Assembly: GCA_963784995.1 (NCBI GenBank)
Contig: CAWATZ010000001.1
Span: 62,001 to 126,000 of the forward strand
From: CAWATZ01 sp963784995
GTDB lineage: Bacteria > Planctomycetota > Planctomycetia > Gemmatales > Gemmataceae
Reading direction: 5' to 3'
Length of the DNA stretch: 64,000 nt
Below the pieces are notes generated by a model. That model was not told the origin of the DNA and ran no database searches. It saw only the letters and a list, made by a program, of their open reading frames with translations. Positions 48,936 to 57,227 of the stretch are shown here, one piece after another; positions within the stretch are counted from its first letter, which is position 1, and the number at the start of each line of letters is the position of its first letter. A program made the translations under genes and the position numbers.

Positions 48936-49970
48936 ATGAAGGCCGCCGTGCTCGTCGAGATCAATCATCCTCTCGAAATCCTGGACCTGGACCTGCCCCG
49001 GCTGGACGTCGGCCACGTGCTGGTCCGGCTGGAGTCCAGCGGCATTTGCGGCAAACAGATTGACGAGATCACCGCCCGACGGGGACCCGACCCCTATCTG
49101 CCGCATTTGCTCGGCCACGAGGGGGCTGGCGTCGTCGTCGAGGTCGGCCCTGGGGTGCGCAAGGTCAAGCCGGGGGACAAGGTGGTGCTGCACTGGATGA
49201 AGGGCAGCGGCATCGACGCCGCTCCGGCCAACTTCCGGACCCGCGATGGCCGGCACGTCAACGCCGGCTGCGTCACCACCTTCAGCGATTACACGGTCGT
49301 CGTCGAGAATCGGCTGACCAAGATCCCGGCCGGCACTTCCAGCGACATCGCGGCCCTGTTTGGTTGTGCGGTGACCACTGGCCTGGGCATTGTGTTCAAC
49401 AATGCTCAGCTGAAACCCGGCGAATCCATTGCCATCTTCGGAGTGGGCGGCGTCGGGCTGAACGTGATCCAGGGCGCTGCCCTGGTCAACGCCTACCCGA
49501 TCGTCGGCATTGACCTGGTTGACTCCAAGCTGGAATGGGCGCGAAGCCTGGGTGCATCGCACACCGTCAACGCCAAAACGCAGGACGTCGCAACCGTCCT
49601 CAAGGAACTCACTGGCGGCAAGGGGTTCGACGTCACCGTGGACTCAACAGGCAACCGGCAAGTCCGCGAGACGGCCTACGACCTGGCTTCGCCGAAAGGG
49701 CGGATTGTCTACGCGGGCGTGCCCGGTGTCCACGACAAGATCACGATTGATTCGTTCCCCATCCACTTCGGCCGCAAACTGATCGGCTCGCACGGCGGCG
49801 AGACGGCCCCGGACCAGGACATCCCGCGCTACCTCAGTCTGTATGAGCGGAAGCAACTGGAGCTGGACAGTCTGATCACGCATCGCTTTCCGCTGGAGAA
49901 GATCAACGAGGCCATTGACGTGGTCCGCGCCGGCAGCGCGGGGAGATGTTTGGTGCGGATGGCGGCGTGA
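48936..49970 (+). CDS. Zinc-type alcohol dehydrogenase (MDR superfamily)
   Basis: A 344-aa protein; GGGAAGGAG precedes ATG 48936. Catalytic-zinc residues are C38 (SSGICGKQ), H61-E62 (LLGHEGAGVVVEVGPGVRKV) and probably C144 (FGCAVTTGLG). NAD(P)-binding GVGGVGLNVIQGA at ~169-181. The structural-zinc lobe with its four Cys is missing: that region reads KGSGIDAAPANFRTRDGRHV. The sequence is close to class III-like dehydrogenases (ISHGVGGVGL type) but the Cys loss argues against formaldehyde dehydrogenase. In this operon it probably oxidises or reduces a sugar alcohol or nucleotide-activated precursor; it fits the kinase fusion upstream. Confidence 0.88.
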   Translation: MKAAVLVEINHPLEILDLDLPRLDVGHVLVRLESSGICGKQIDEITARRGPDPYLPHLLGHEGAGVVVEVGPGVRKVKPGDKVVLHWMKGSGIDAAPANFRTRDGRHVNAGCVTTFSDYTVVVENRLTKIPAGTSSDIAALFGCAVTTGLGIVFNNAQLKPGESIAIFGVGGVGLNVIQGAALVNAYPIVGIDLVDSKLEWARSLGASHTVNAKTQDVATVLKELTGGKGFDVTVDSTGNRQVRETAYDLASPKGRIVYAGVPGVHDKITIDSFPIHFGRKLIGSHGGETAPDQDIPRYLSLYERKQLELDSLITHRFPLEKINEAIDVVRAGSAGRCLVRMAA

Positions 49971-49984
49971 GGGCGAGTGTATCC

Positions 49985-50092
49985 TTGGTTAGCCGCGACG
50001 CGGAGCGGCGCAGCCGCGCAGCGGAGCGCGTTGGCACTGACGCGCTCCGCTGCGCCGCTCGTTCCTCGCGGCTCCGCGTCGCGGCTAACCAA
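49985..50092. repeat. Nested double hairpin downstream of the dehydrogenase
   Basis: Outer arms 49985-50006 and 50071-50092 are perfect over 22 bp; an inner stem 50016-50031 / 50040-50055 pairs over 16 bp. It starts 15 nt after the dehydrogenase stop and ends 26 nt before the next start. No T-tract. Confidence 0.9.
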
Positions 50093-50118
50093 ACACCCGC
50101 CTCGGAAGGAAACCCGAA

Positions 50119-50631
50119 ATGAACTTCGTCCCGTCACTGACCATCCTGGCGGGCATCCTCGCGAGCCTGTTCTTGCCCATGATTCTGTTGCTGCTCTCGC
50201 ACGGTCCCTGGAAAGTCCGTGCCCCCGGCACGCGCTTCCTTGTCGCGGCGACTCTCACCGTTGTGGCCTGGGCCCTGTTCCTGCTATTGCACGACCCCAG
50301 TTCCCTCGCCGACGTGTTTGCCTCGGTGATGCTCTTGGGAATTGCCGGGCTGGTGCAGTTCTCGTTCTGGTGCCTGCTGGCCTGGGGTTTCACGCTGTCT
50401 CTGCTGCTGGCGCTGGCCCGGGCTGGCCGGCCGCTGACGTTCGAGCAATGGGTGTCGGCTTACAGCACCGGCGGCAACGTCGAGACGTTCACGCGCGATC
50501 GCCTGAGCCTGCTCCTGACGCATCGCATGGTCTGGCTGGATGGCGAACTGGTGCGCATGACCCCCGGTCGGGGCCAGCAACTGGCCCGGCTGGTTGACGG
50601 GTTGCGCAGGCTCTTTGGGGTCGAAGCATGA
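50119..50631 (+). CDS. Membrane protein with winged-helix-like tail (first of pair)
   Basis: A 170-aa protein; SD AAGGAAACC before ATG 50119. Four hydrophobic helices: LTILAGILASLFLPMILLLL, FLVAATLTVVAWALFLLL, ADVFASVMLLGIAGLVQFSF, LLAWGFTLSLLLALARAG. The last ~65 residues are soluble: RDRLSLLLTHRMVWLDGELV then RMTPGRGQQLARLVDGLRRL, which has the spacing of a small winged helix (helices, a short hairpin, final helix). The stop overlaps the next start (ATGA at 50628-50631). No family recognised; at the end of the glycan operon. Confidence 0.65.
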   Translation: MNFVPSLTILAGILASLFLPMILLLLSHGPWKVRAPGTRFLVAATLTVVAWALFLLLHDPSSLADVFASVMLLGIAGLVQFSFWCLLAWGFTLSLLLALARAGRPLTFEQWVSAYSTGGNVETFTRDRLSLLLTHRMVWLDGELVRMTPGRGQQLARLVDGLRRLFGVEA

Positions 50632-51171
50632 ATCCCGCGGTGGCTTCCTTCCTGGTCGGCGCGATCGGCCTGGCCGTCTGGTGTCCGCTGAACCTGCTTG
50701 TGCTCCGCCTGCCTGGTTCCCTGGCGCCGGTGCCGCGTCAGGCCCTGCTCGCCCTGGGAATCCACGCTCTGAGTACCTTGCTGGCCGGGGTCTTGCTCCC
50801 CGGGATTCCTTACTGGCACTCGGCGGCTCTTTTCTGGCTGGGCTTCAACTATCAGCTCTACGGTTTCAGCGCCGTCTACAAGTCGGTCTCGCTGCGCACC
50901 CTGAGCACCCTGGCCCATTCCCCCAACCAAACTCTGCCACTGCGGACCCTGGTGGAGGAACACGTCCGGCCCTGTTTCACCGCGCACGGCCCTGCTGGTC
51001 GGAGCAGGATTGGCCCAGGAGCGGGCTGGCCTGTTCACCATCACCGCCAAGGGCCAGATCCTGGCTTCCCGTCTTGGCCGCTTGCAGTCGCTGTTCGGCA
51101 TTCAGTGCAGCGGGCTGTACACCGCGACCCACCCTGGCGGGCAACAGCCGCACCAGGAATCAGCGGCCTAA
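50628..51171 (+). CDS. Membrane protein with winged-helix-like tail (second of pair), one frame break
   Basis: About 180 residues, start overlapping the previous stop. Three hydrophobic helices (FLVGAIGLAVWCPLNLLVLR, ALLALGIHALSTLLAGVLLP, SAALFWLGFNYQLYGFSAVY) and a soluble end. Near 50985 one extra base changes frame; the continuation reads ALLVGAGLAQERAGLFTITA and KGQILASRLGRLQSLFGIQC, stopping at TAA 51169-51171. This end aligns in plan with the tail of the previous gene, suggesting related proteins. Its final 12 nt overlap, convergently, the next gene. Confidence 0.6.
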
Positions 51172-51774
51172 CACATCGATGATTTTCTGCAACTGCTTCG
51201 GACCGACTCGTTTGACCAGCTCCTTGACCGTCTCGAGGTCCTCCATGGGAACGACCAGGCCGCTGCTGCTCTTCTTCGCGGCTACCGGCGCCAGGGTCGC
51301 TTGCGGCTCGGCCGGCTTGCGTCCCCGGGCGGCCTTCTTCCGCTTCTTCCGCGCCTTGGTCAGGACCAGGCTCTTGTACTTGGTGATGCGTTCCCGGTTC
51401 ATCTCCAGTTTGAATTCCTTCTTGAGATAGCCCTGGATCTCCTCCGACCCCGCGCTCTTGCCCAGCGCCTTCAAGGCCCGGCGCACGCCTTCCAGCATGG
51501 AGATGCCGCCTTCCGCGCTCTTCTTCTTGCCGGCCCGTGTCCTGGCAGCCGGTTCCTTGGGGCCGTTCGCCGCCTTCCGGCCGGCCCCCTTGCCCTTCCT
51601 TTTCTTCCGGACCTGGCCGCGGGCCACGTAGATGTGGTCGCGCGACATGTCCATGTCAAACTCCTTCTTGACGTAATCCTGAATGTCCGCCGCCGACGCG
51701 TTCTTGCCCAGCGCCTTCAAGGCACGCCGGACGCCTTCCATCTTGGTGATGCCGTTTGTCTTGTCTGCAACCAT
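51160..51774 (-). CDS. Basic protein with a duplicated helical domain, possibly DNA-binding
   Basis: A 204-aa protein; ATG 51774 is chosen for its SD AAGAGG. Two copies of a ~45-residue unit share GVRRALKALGK, then xIQxYxKKEF and MxRxxI: copy 1 at ~10-50, copy 2 at ~85-125. Each is followed by a Lys/Arg-rich linker (VRKKRKGKGAGRK; KARKKRKKAARGRK). The C-terminus (EDLETVKELVKRVGPKQLQK) is another helix pair. The unit reads like a small helix-turn-helix or coiled domain; with the basic linkers it could be a nucleoid-associated protein. No exact family recognised. The upstream gap is AT-rich, which suits its promoter. Confidence 0.65.
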   Translation of the reverse strand: MVADKTNGITKMEGVRRALKALGKNASAADIQDYVKKEFDMDMSRDHIYVARGQVRKKRKGKGAGRKAANGPKEPAARTRAGKKKSAEGGISMLEGVRRALKALGKSAGSEEIQGYLKKEFKLEMNRERITKYKSLVLTKARKKRKKAARGRKPAEPQATLAPVAAKKSSSGLVVPMEDLETVKELVKRVGPKQLQKIIDVLGR

Positions 51775-52037
51775 GGGGACCTCTTGGTGGATGTTGGACT
51801 GCAAAGGCGACATTATCCTTACAGATATGCTAACTTATCTAAATACACAACAGAAGGCATCTGTGGCAAGTAAATTTTGACCCGGGGGTCGTCGTCACAT
51901 CCCGCCCAGGTGGAACAGACCGATCTCTTGGATCCACTCCTCCCAGGTCTCGGCCTCTTGCGGGGGCATGGCGGCCCGCTAGAATGGTCGTGGGCTAATT
52001 CGTGCTGGGTGGGGAGACGAACCGAACCGGAGAAACC

Positions 52038-52589
52038 GTGTCCGAGCAGCTTGTCACCATTGCGTCCTTTGCCTTCACGCCGGAAGCGCAGCTGGCAAAG
52101 AACCTGCTGGAATCCGAGGGCATTCCCGCCTTTCTGGCTGGCGAGCTGGCAGCCGAAGCGCTCGCCAGCGCCGCTGGCGAAGCACGGTTGCAAGTGCGTG
52201 CGCAGGATGCTCAGCGGGCGGTCAGCCTCCTCGCCGAAGTGGCAGCGCAGGCCTCGCTGGACGACGACTGGGAAACTCAGGCCGAGAGCGGCGTGTGGAC
52301 CTGTCCTCTTTGTGGGACGGCGGCGCCTCTCGGGACAAACGTCTGTCCCGCCTGCCGCACGGCCAACCCGGCCATTACCACCGCTCCCCGAGAGCGCCCG
52401 CCCGACATCGAACGCAGACCGAGCGGAACGGAGCAGGTGAAGACCGGCAATCAGATCCAGGAGAGCAAACCCCGGCCGCTGCTTCCGGACGCCGAGGTGG
52501 GCAACAAGGTCAACGCCCCAAATGGTGCGGCGGGGTGTGGCGTGGTGCTCTTCGGTCTGCTGTGGCTGTGGCTGCTGTGGCTGGTTTAA
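52038..52589 (+). CDS. DUF2007-like signal-transducing domain with zinc ribbon and C-terminal anchor
   Basis: A 183-aa protein. GTG 52038 follows GGAG by 5 nt. Residues ~5-65 (LVTIASFAFTPEAQLAKNLL, ESEGIPAFLAGELAAEALA, LQVRAQDAQRAVSLLAEVAA) match the small ferredoxin-like DUF2007/'putative prokaryotic signal transducing protein' domain. A zinc ribbon follows (WTCPLCGTAAPLGTNVCPAC), then a polar linker and a C-terminal membrane anchor (GVVLFGLLWLWLLWLV). Function unknown; 21 nt upstream of the epimerase. Confidence 0.8.
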   Translation: MSEQLVTIASFAFTPEAQLAKNLLESEGIPAFLAGELAAEALASAAGEARLQVRAQDAQRAVSLLAEVAAQASLDDDWETQAESGVWTCPLCGTAAPLGTNVCPACRTANPAITTAPRERPPDIERRPSGTEQVKTGNQIQESKPRPLLPDAEVGNKVNAPNGAAGCGVVLFGLLWLWLLWLV

Positions 52590-52610
52590 CTGCCTCGCAA
52601 GGAGGATCCC

Positions 52611-53546
52611 ATGCGGATCGCACTCACCGGAGCCAGCGGATTCCTGGGCCGCTACCTGGTGCGGCGGCTGGCGGAGTCAGGCCACTCCCTGCGTTGCTGG
52701 TATCGTCCCAGCAGCGACCGGAGCGGTTTCGATGGCCTGGAAAGCAGCATCGAGTGGTTGGAAGGCGAGCTGGGAGATCCTTCCGCCACTCGGTCGCTGG
52801 TCAAAGGGACGGACGCCCTTGTCCATGCCGCGGTTCAGTGGCAAGGACCGCGTAACCGCGGCCAGAGGAGCCACGGCGCCGCTGACCCGTTCTTTGGAGT
52901 CAATCTCCTGGGCTCCCTGCAGCTATTCCAGGAAGCGCAGCAGGCCGGTGTATCCCGGTGCGTTTTTCTCTCCACCTGCGCCGTCCATGAGGTGATCCTG
53001 GAAAACCGACCCCTGGATGAGACGCACCCTCTCTGGCCCACCAGCCACTATGGCGCCCACAAGGCCGCCCTTGAGAAGTTCGTCCACAGCTTTGGCCTGG
53101 GTGAGGGCTGGCCGATCTGCTCCTTGCGTCCGACGGGCATTTATGGGCTGGCCCATCCAGCCCGTGCCAGCCGCTGGTTCGATCTGGTCGGCCAGGTGAT
53201 GCGCGGCGAACCCATTCAGTCGGCCCGCGGCGGCAAGGAGGTCCACGCCGCCGACGTGGCCGGGGCCGTGGAGTTGCTGCTGCAGGCCGACAGCAAGGCT
53301 ATCGCCGGGCAGGCGTTCAACTGCTATGACCGCTACGTCGCCGAGCAGGACGTGGCCCGGATCGCCAGGGAATTGACCGGCAGTCGCAGTGAGATCGCCA
53401 ACCTCAATCGGGGGCCGAAACACCAGATTGTCACGGCCAAGCTGCGGGCCCTGGGCATGACCTTTGGCGGGGAAGCCTTGCTGCGTCGGACCGTGGCTCA
53501 GCTGGTGCAAGCTCAGGGGGAGGGCTTGGTTGAGCGTCTGGTCTAG
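52611..53546 (+). CDS. NAD-dependent epimerase/dehydratase family protein
   Basis: A 311-aa extended short-chain dehydrogenase; ideal SD AAGGAGG. Nucleotide-binding loop MRIALTGASGFLGRYLVRRL (GxxGxxG), ALVHAAVQW, catalytic Ser/Thr in VFLSTCAVHE, and the active-site YxxxK as HYGAHKAALEKFVHSFGLGE. The C-terminal substrate domain contains FNCYDRYVAEQDVARIAREL. Likely acts on a nucleotide sugar or a related small molecule; probably co-transcribed with the DUF2007-like gene. It is outside the main glycan operons but may serve them. Confidence 0.88.
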   Translation: MRIALTGASGFLGRYLVRRLAESGHSLRCWYRPSSDRSGFDGLESSIEWLEGELGDPSATRSLVKGTDALVHAAVQWQGPRNRGQRSHGAADPFFGVNLLGSLQLFQEAQQAGVSRCVFLSTCAVHEVILENRPLDETHPLWPTSHYGAHKAALEKFVHSFGLGEGWPICSLRPTGIYGLAHPARASRWFDLVGQVMRGEPIQSARGGKEVHAADVAGAVELLLQADSKAIAGQAFNCYDRYVAEQDVARIARELTGSRSEIANLNRGPKHQIVTAKLRALGMTFGGEALLRRTVAQLVQAQGEGLVERLV

Positions 53547-53618
53547 GCATCCAACAAAGTTGATCTCAAGCGCATTCGAGCGCAATTTGGAGGCTGCTGA
53601 ATAGGAGGGCGTGGGAAC

Positions 53619-55733
53619 TTATTTCTTCCCCGGCTGGACGATCAGTGTGATCGGTCGCGACGGCAACGACACCAGCGTATTCGGCTTCGTCGTCGCTTTG
53701 GGATCCTTGCTGAATGGAACCTGGCCCTGCCCTTGCACGGCGAGGGTGTATTCGCCCGTCTGCGCTCCCTGCTGCACCTCCAGCACCACCTTGACCTCGT
53801 TCTTGCCCGCGGGGACCGTGACCGTCCCCATTTTGATCGAGCCCGGGAATGCCAGCGGCAACACCGTGACGGGGGCCTTGAAGTCGGCCCAGCGGCGGTT
53901 CAATTGCAGCGGCAGCTCCACTTTCTTCCCAGCCTCTACTTCGATCCGGGCCGGACTGAAATGCAGTCCGAATGGCGCGGACTCGCGCACCGCCACAACC
54001 AGCTCCCGCGTCGGCCGGCTGGAGTTCAGGCTCGGCTCGGTCCAGACACGCGTGCAGGTTCGGACCTCGCGCTGGAGGGTCCGGTCGCCGCTCTTCGCCG
54101 TGGCGAGCAAGCGCACGCTGCCTGTCCACACCGGCGCGTCCGGGTCGGCCCACAGGACTAACGTCCCGCGGGTGTTGCTCCGAATGGTCGTCGGCTCGAC
54201 GTGCAGGCCCCTGGGAAGGCCCTCCGCCGTCAGCGTGACCGGACCGTTGAAGCCATCCCGAAAGTGCAAGATCACGTCGAGATACGCCGCCCCGCCCTGG
54301 CGAATCGTGGTCCCTCCCGGGCCTGGGTTCTGGGAGTGGATGAGCGCGGCCGAGAAGTCCGGCACCGGCTTGCGAATGGTCAGGACGTACTGGAAGCGAG
54401 CACCGCCCCGGCGATAACGGTCCTGGACCAGGACGCGGTACTTTTTCTTCGCCGCCAGGTTCACCGTCCCGGAGGGGTCGCGCAGATGGCCGTCGTAGGC
54501 GTTGACTCGCGGACCGAAATCGTCCAGCTCGGCCACGCGGTTGTCCTTGTCATCGACCACGACCAGGTACGGATCGGCCCGGCCTGCAATCCGCTCGCAG
54601 TAGACCTCGAAGCCGTATGGTCCCGCTTCGGCCGTCTCGAACTGATACCAGTCCGCATCGCGCTCCCGGTCGAAACGTCCGCTCACAACGGCCGGCAGCG
54701 TCAGCAGTTGCGGTTTGCTCGGGTCGTCGTTGGGTTCGACCTCGACCGTGACCGGCGTGTCCGTGAGCAGCAGCGGGACCGCGTTGGTAACGGTGTCGCC
54801 GATCTTCAGCTGGGGCTGGAAGCCGACCAGGGTGGTGGTCGCCGCCGTCGGCAGGACGCTGTGCGCCGTGGGATGTTCCAGGAAGCGGTAGCCACCGCGC
54901 TCGAACACGTCCACCGGGGGCGTGATCGTCTCCTTGTACTCGTCCAGAGCCAGGTCGCCGACCCGCCAGGACGAGGGTTTTGCCTTCGAGCCGAGGTTGC
55001 GTCCAAACACGGTCAGCGTCGCGGGCCGGCCAACCTGGACCGCACGCGGAAAGACGTTCTCGATCTGGGGATGATCGGTCACGATCAGGCGATAGGGCTG
55101 ACCGCCGCGAAATGACAGGTCATGCACGCTCACCAAATAGTCGCCGTCACTCGGGGCCACAAAGTCGATGAGCGGGTCCTTGCCGTTGTAGTCGCCGTTG
55201 GCCGCGAGTTGCTTGCCCGCCGCATCGAAGAGGGTCATGGTGGCGTCCAGCTGCGAATCGAGGCAGGCCGCCAGGCATTCCACCACGATCCGCTGGCCCT
55301 TCCGCAGCTTGAAGCGGTAATAATCCTCGCGATTGCCGTCGGACACCGCGTTGACCACCGTGTTGCAGGCAATCGGCTGGGCCGTAGAGGGGTCGTCGTT
55401 GGGCTCCTTCTCCAGGACCTCCGTCAGCCCACGGGAGACCGCGAACAGCCGGGGATTGCTGACGCCGAATTTGCCGGAGCTGCGCACGTCGTAGGTGCCG
55501 GCCGGGACGTCCGCGGCCACCGTGACCCGGAAACGTCGCTCCTTCAGAGGCTCGGCCTTGATTCCGGGATGGTCGAACAGCAGGGTCTGCTCTCCGTCCA
55601 GATCAGGCCCGGCGATCTCGATCTCAACGCTGCTCCCGGCAGCGGCGCCCAGCGGCGTGATGCGGTCCAGACGAGGAGAGGGCAACTCCCCTGGGGCCGC
55701 GGATGTCAGCAGCAACAGCAAGGTGGGAATCAT
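53619..55733 (-). CDS. Secreted PPC/Ig-like domain protein
   Basis: A 704-aa protein, intact. N-terminal signal peptide MIPTLLLLLTSAAPGELPSP. Domains: IPT/TIG-like (LDRITPLGAAAGSSVEIEIA), a PPC domain (EKEPNDDPSTAQPIACNTVV ... DYYRFKLRKGQRIVVECLA, NGKDPLIDFVAPSDGDYLVS), a second TIG-like domain (VFPRAVQVGRPATLTVFGRN), a second PPC domain (VEPNDDPSKPQLLTLP, DADWYQFETAEAGPYGFEVY) and further beta-sandwich domains to the end. Lies downstream of DUF1501 and DUF1549/DUF1553 genes on the same strand, a frequent planctomycete trio; it is presumably an exported binding partner of that pair. Confidence 0.85.
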   Translation of the reverse strand: MIPTLLLLLTSAAPGELPSPRLDRITPLGAAAGSSVEIEIAGPDLDGEQTLLFDHPGIKAEPLKERRFRVTVAADVPAGTYDVRSSGKFGVSNPRLFAVSRGLTEVLEKEPNDDPSTAQPIACNTVVNAVSDGNREDYYRFKLRKGQRIVVECLAACLDSQLDATMTLFDAAGKQLAANGDYNGKDPLIDFVAPSDGDYLVSVHDLSFRGGQPYRLIVTDHPQIENVFPRAVQVGRPATLTVFGRNLGSKAKPSSWRVGDLALDEYKETITPPVDVFERGGYRFLEHPTAHSVLPTAATTTLVGFQPQLKIGDTVTNAVPLLLTDTPVTVEVEPNDDPSKPQLLTLPAVVSGRFDRERDADWYQFETAEAGPYGFEVYCERIAGRADPYLVVVDDKDNRVAELDDFGPRVNAYDGHLRDPSGTVNLAAKKKYRVLVQDRYRRGGARFQYVLTIRKPVPDFSAALIHSQNPGPGGTTIRQGGAAYLDVILHFRDGFNGPVTLTAEGLPRGLHVEPTTIRSNTRGTLVLWADPDAPVWTGSVRLLATAKSGDRTLQREVRTCTRVWTEPSLNSSRPTRELVVAVRESAPFGLHFSPARIEVEAGKKVELPLQLNRRWADFKAPVTVLPLAFPGSIKMGTVTVPAGKNEVKVVLEVQQGAQTGEYTLAVQGQGQVPFSKDPKATTKPNTLVSLPSRPITLIVQPGKK

Positions 55734-55755
55734 GGCAGGTTCCGATCGGAGTTCA

Positions 55756-55818
55756 TCGTTGATTTATCGTTTCGCGTTCGGTGAGAACCCCGTGAAGCGC
55801 GAAACGATAAATCAACGA
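55756..55818. repeat. Perfect 21-bp intergenic hairpin, AT-rich
   Basis: Arms 55756-55776 and 55798-55818 pair over 21 bp; loop 21 nt. It begins 10 nt beyond the DUF1501 stop and ends 23 nt before the PPC protein start (leftward transcription). Unlike most others, the arms are only moderately GC-rich (tcgttgatttatcgtttcgc). Confidence 0.9.
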
Positions 55819-55827
55819 CGAATCTGG

Positions 55828-57136
55828 TTACTCGCCAATCAATTCCTTGATCGGCTCCCCCTCGTTGAGGATTGGCATGGGCCGCTGGGCGTCGTCGTGG
55901 AAGACGTGGCGGAAGTCGATGCCCAGGGTGTGATACATCGTCGCCAGCACGCAGCCGACCGTGGCCGGCTTGCTGCTGGGGAATTCCGCCAGGGCGTTGG
56001 TGCTGCCAACCACCTGGCCCATCCGCAGCCCACCGCCGGAGTAGACGATCGACATGGCTCCCGGCCAGTGGTCCCGGCCGGCTCCGGGGTTGATCTTGGG
56101 CGTGCGGCCGAACTCGCCCATCGCCATCACGAGAACGTCTTTGTCCAAACCCCGGTCGTGGATGTCGCTGACCAGGGCGGCCAGGGCCTGGTCGTACCGG
56201 GGCAGCAGGCTCGATCTTCAGCTGCTTGAAGTTGTCGGCGTGCGTGTCCCAGCCGCCGCCCGCCTGGATGGTCACGAAAGTCACACCCGCCTCGACCAGC
56301 CGGCGAGCCAGCAGGCAACACTGGCCCAGGTCGTTGCGGCCATAGCGCTCGCGCAGCGGCAGCGGCTCGCGGGCAATGTCGAAGGCTTGCTGGGCCTTCT
56401 TGTTGGTCACCATCTCCATCGCGTCTTTGTAGAAGGTGTCCAGCCCCTGGATGTCGCCCGCCGTGTCGATGTCGCGGCGGATCGTGTCGAGGTCACGCAG
56501 CAACTCCCTCCGATTGTCCAAACGAGAAGCGTCCACCCGGCCCGGCAGCTTCAGATTGCGTACCTGGAAGTTGTCGGTGTTGGGATCGGCGTCCGGAGCG
56601 AATGGATTGTACGACGCTCCGAGGTACGCCGCCTTGCCCAGACTGAGGGCCCGCGGCAGGTTGACGTAAGCCGGCAGCCCCGGCTCGTTGGCCCCCTTCA
56701 TCCGTGCCGCGACAGATCCGCACGAGGGATAGATGTTGTCGTTGACCTCGATGGTCGGCTGATAGCCGGTAAGCATCCACTGCGATCCCATGCCGTGGCC
56801 GGCGTTGGTGTGGTAGGCGGAGCGCAGGACCGCCAGCTTGTCCATCACCTTGGCCTGGTGCGGCAGGTGCTCGCTGATCTGAATGCCGGGGACGTTGGTG
56901 CTGATCGGCTTGAACTCGCCGCGAACCTCCGCCGGGGCACTGGGCTTCAGGTCGTAGGTGTCCAGATGGCTGGGCCCGCCGGCCTGCCAGATCAGGATGA
57001 CGGACTTGCGGCTCTGGGTGGAAGTGGCTCCCTGGCCGGCGCGGGCTTGCAAGCGAAGCAGGCCCGGCAGCGTCAGACCGCCGAGGGCCAGGCTGCCCAC
57101 CTTCAGCAAGGTGCGACGCGATAGAAACTCCAGCAT
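55828..57136 (-). CDS. DUF1501 family secreted protein, one frame break
   Basis: About 436 residues. ATG 57136 is preferred over ATG 57142 for its spacing to the GGGGGG SD. Twin-arginine-type signal LSRRTLLKVGSLALGGLTLP. Family motifs: VILIWQAGGPSHLDTYDLKP, HTNAGHGMGSQWMLTGYQPT, TFVTIQAGGGWDTHADNFKQ, and after the break VLVMAMGEFGRTPKINPGAG, RDHWPGAMSIVYSGGGLRMG. One extra base near 56205 moves the frame; both sides are continuous in family text. Partner of the DUF1549/DUF1553 cytochrome upstream. Assigned to the alkaline-phosphatase-like fold; substrate unknown. Confidence 0.9.
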
Positions 57137-57159
57137 GGTCATACCCCCCTTCGTCTACC

Positions 57160-57215
57160 TGAGCCGCTTGCGGCTTAGCGGAGTCGCGTCGGTGCGCTAA
57201 GCCGCAAGCGGCTCA
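57160..57215. repeat. Perfect 21-bp intergenic hairpin
   Basis: Arms 57160-57180 and 57195-57215 pair over 21 bp; loop gagtcgcgtcggtg. It lies 12 nt beyond the stop of the DUF1549/DUF1553 gene and 23 nt before the DUF1501 start (leftward transcription). Confidence 0.9.
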
Positions 57216-57227
57216 CGGATCAACGTC

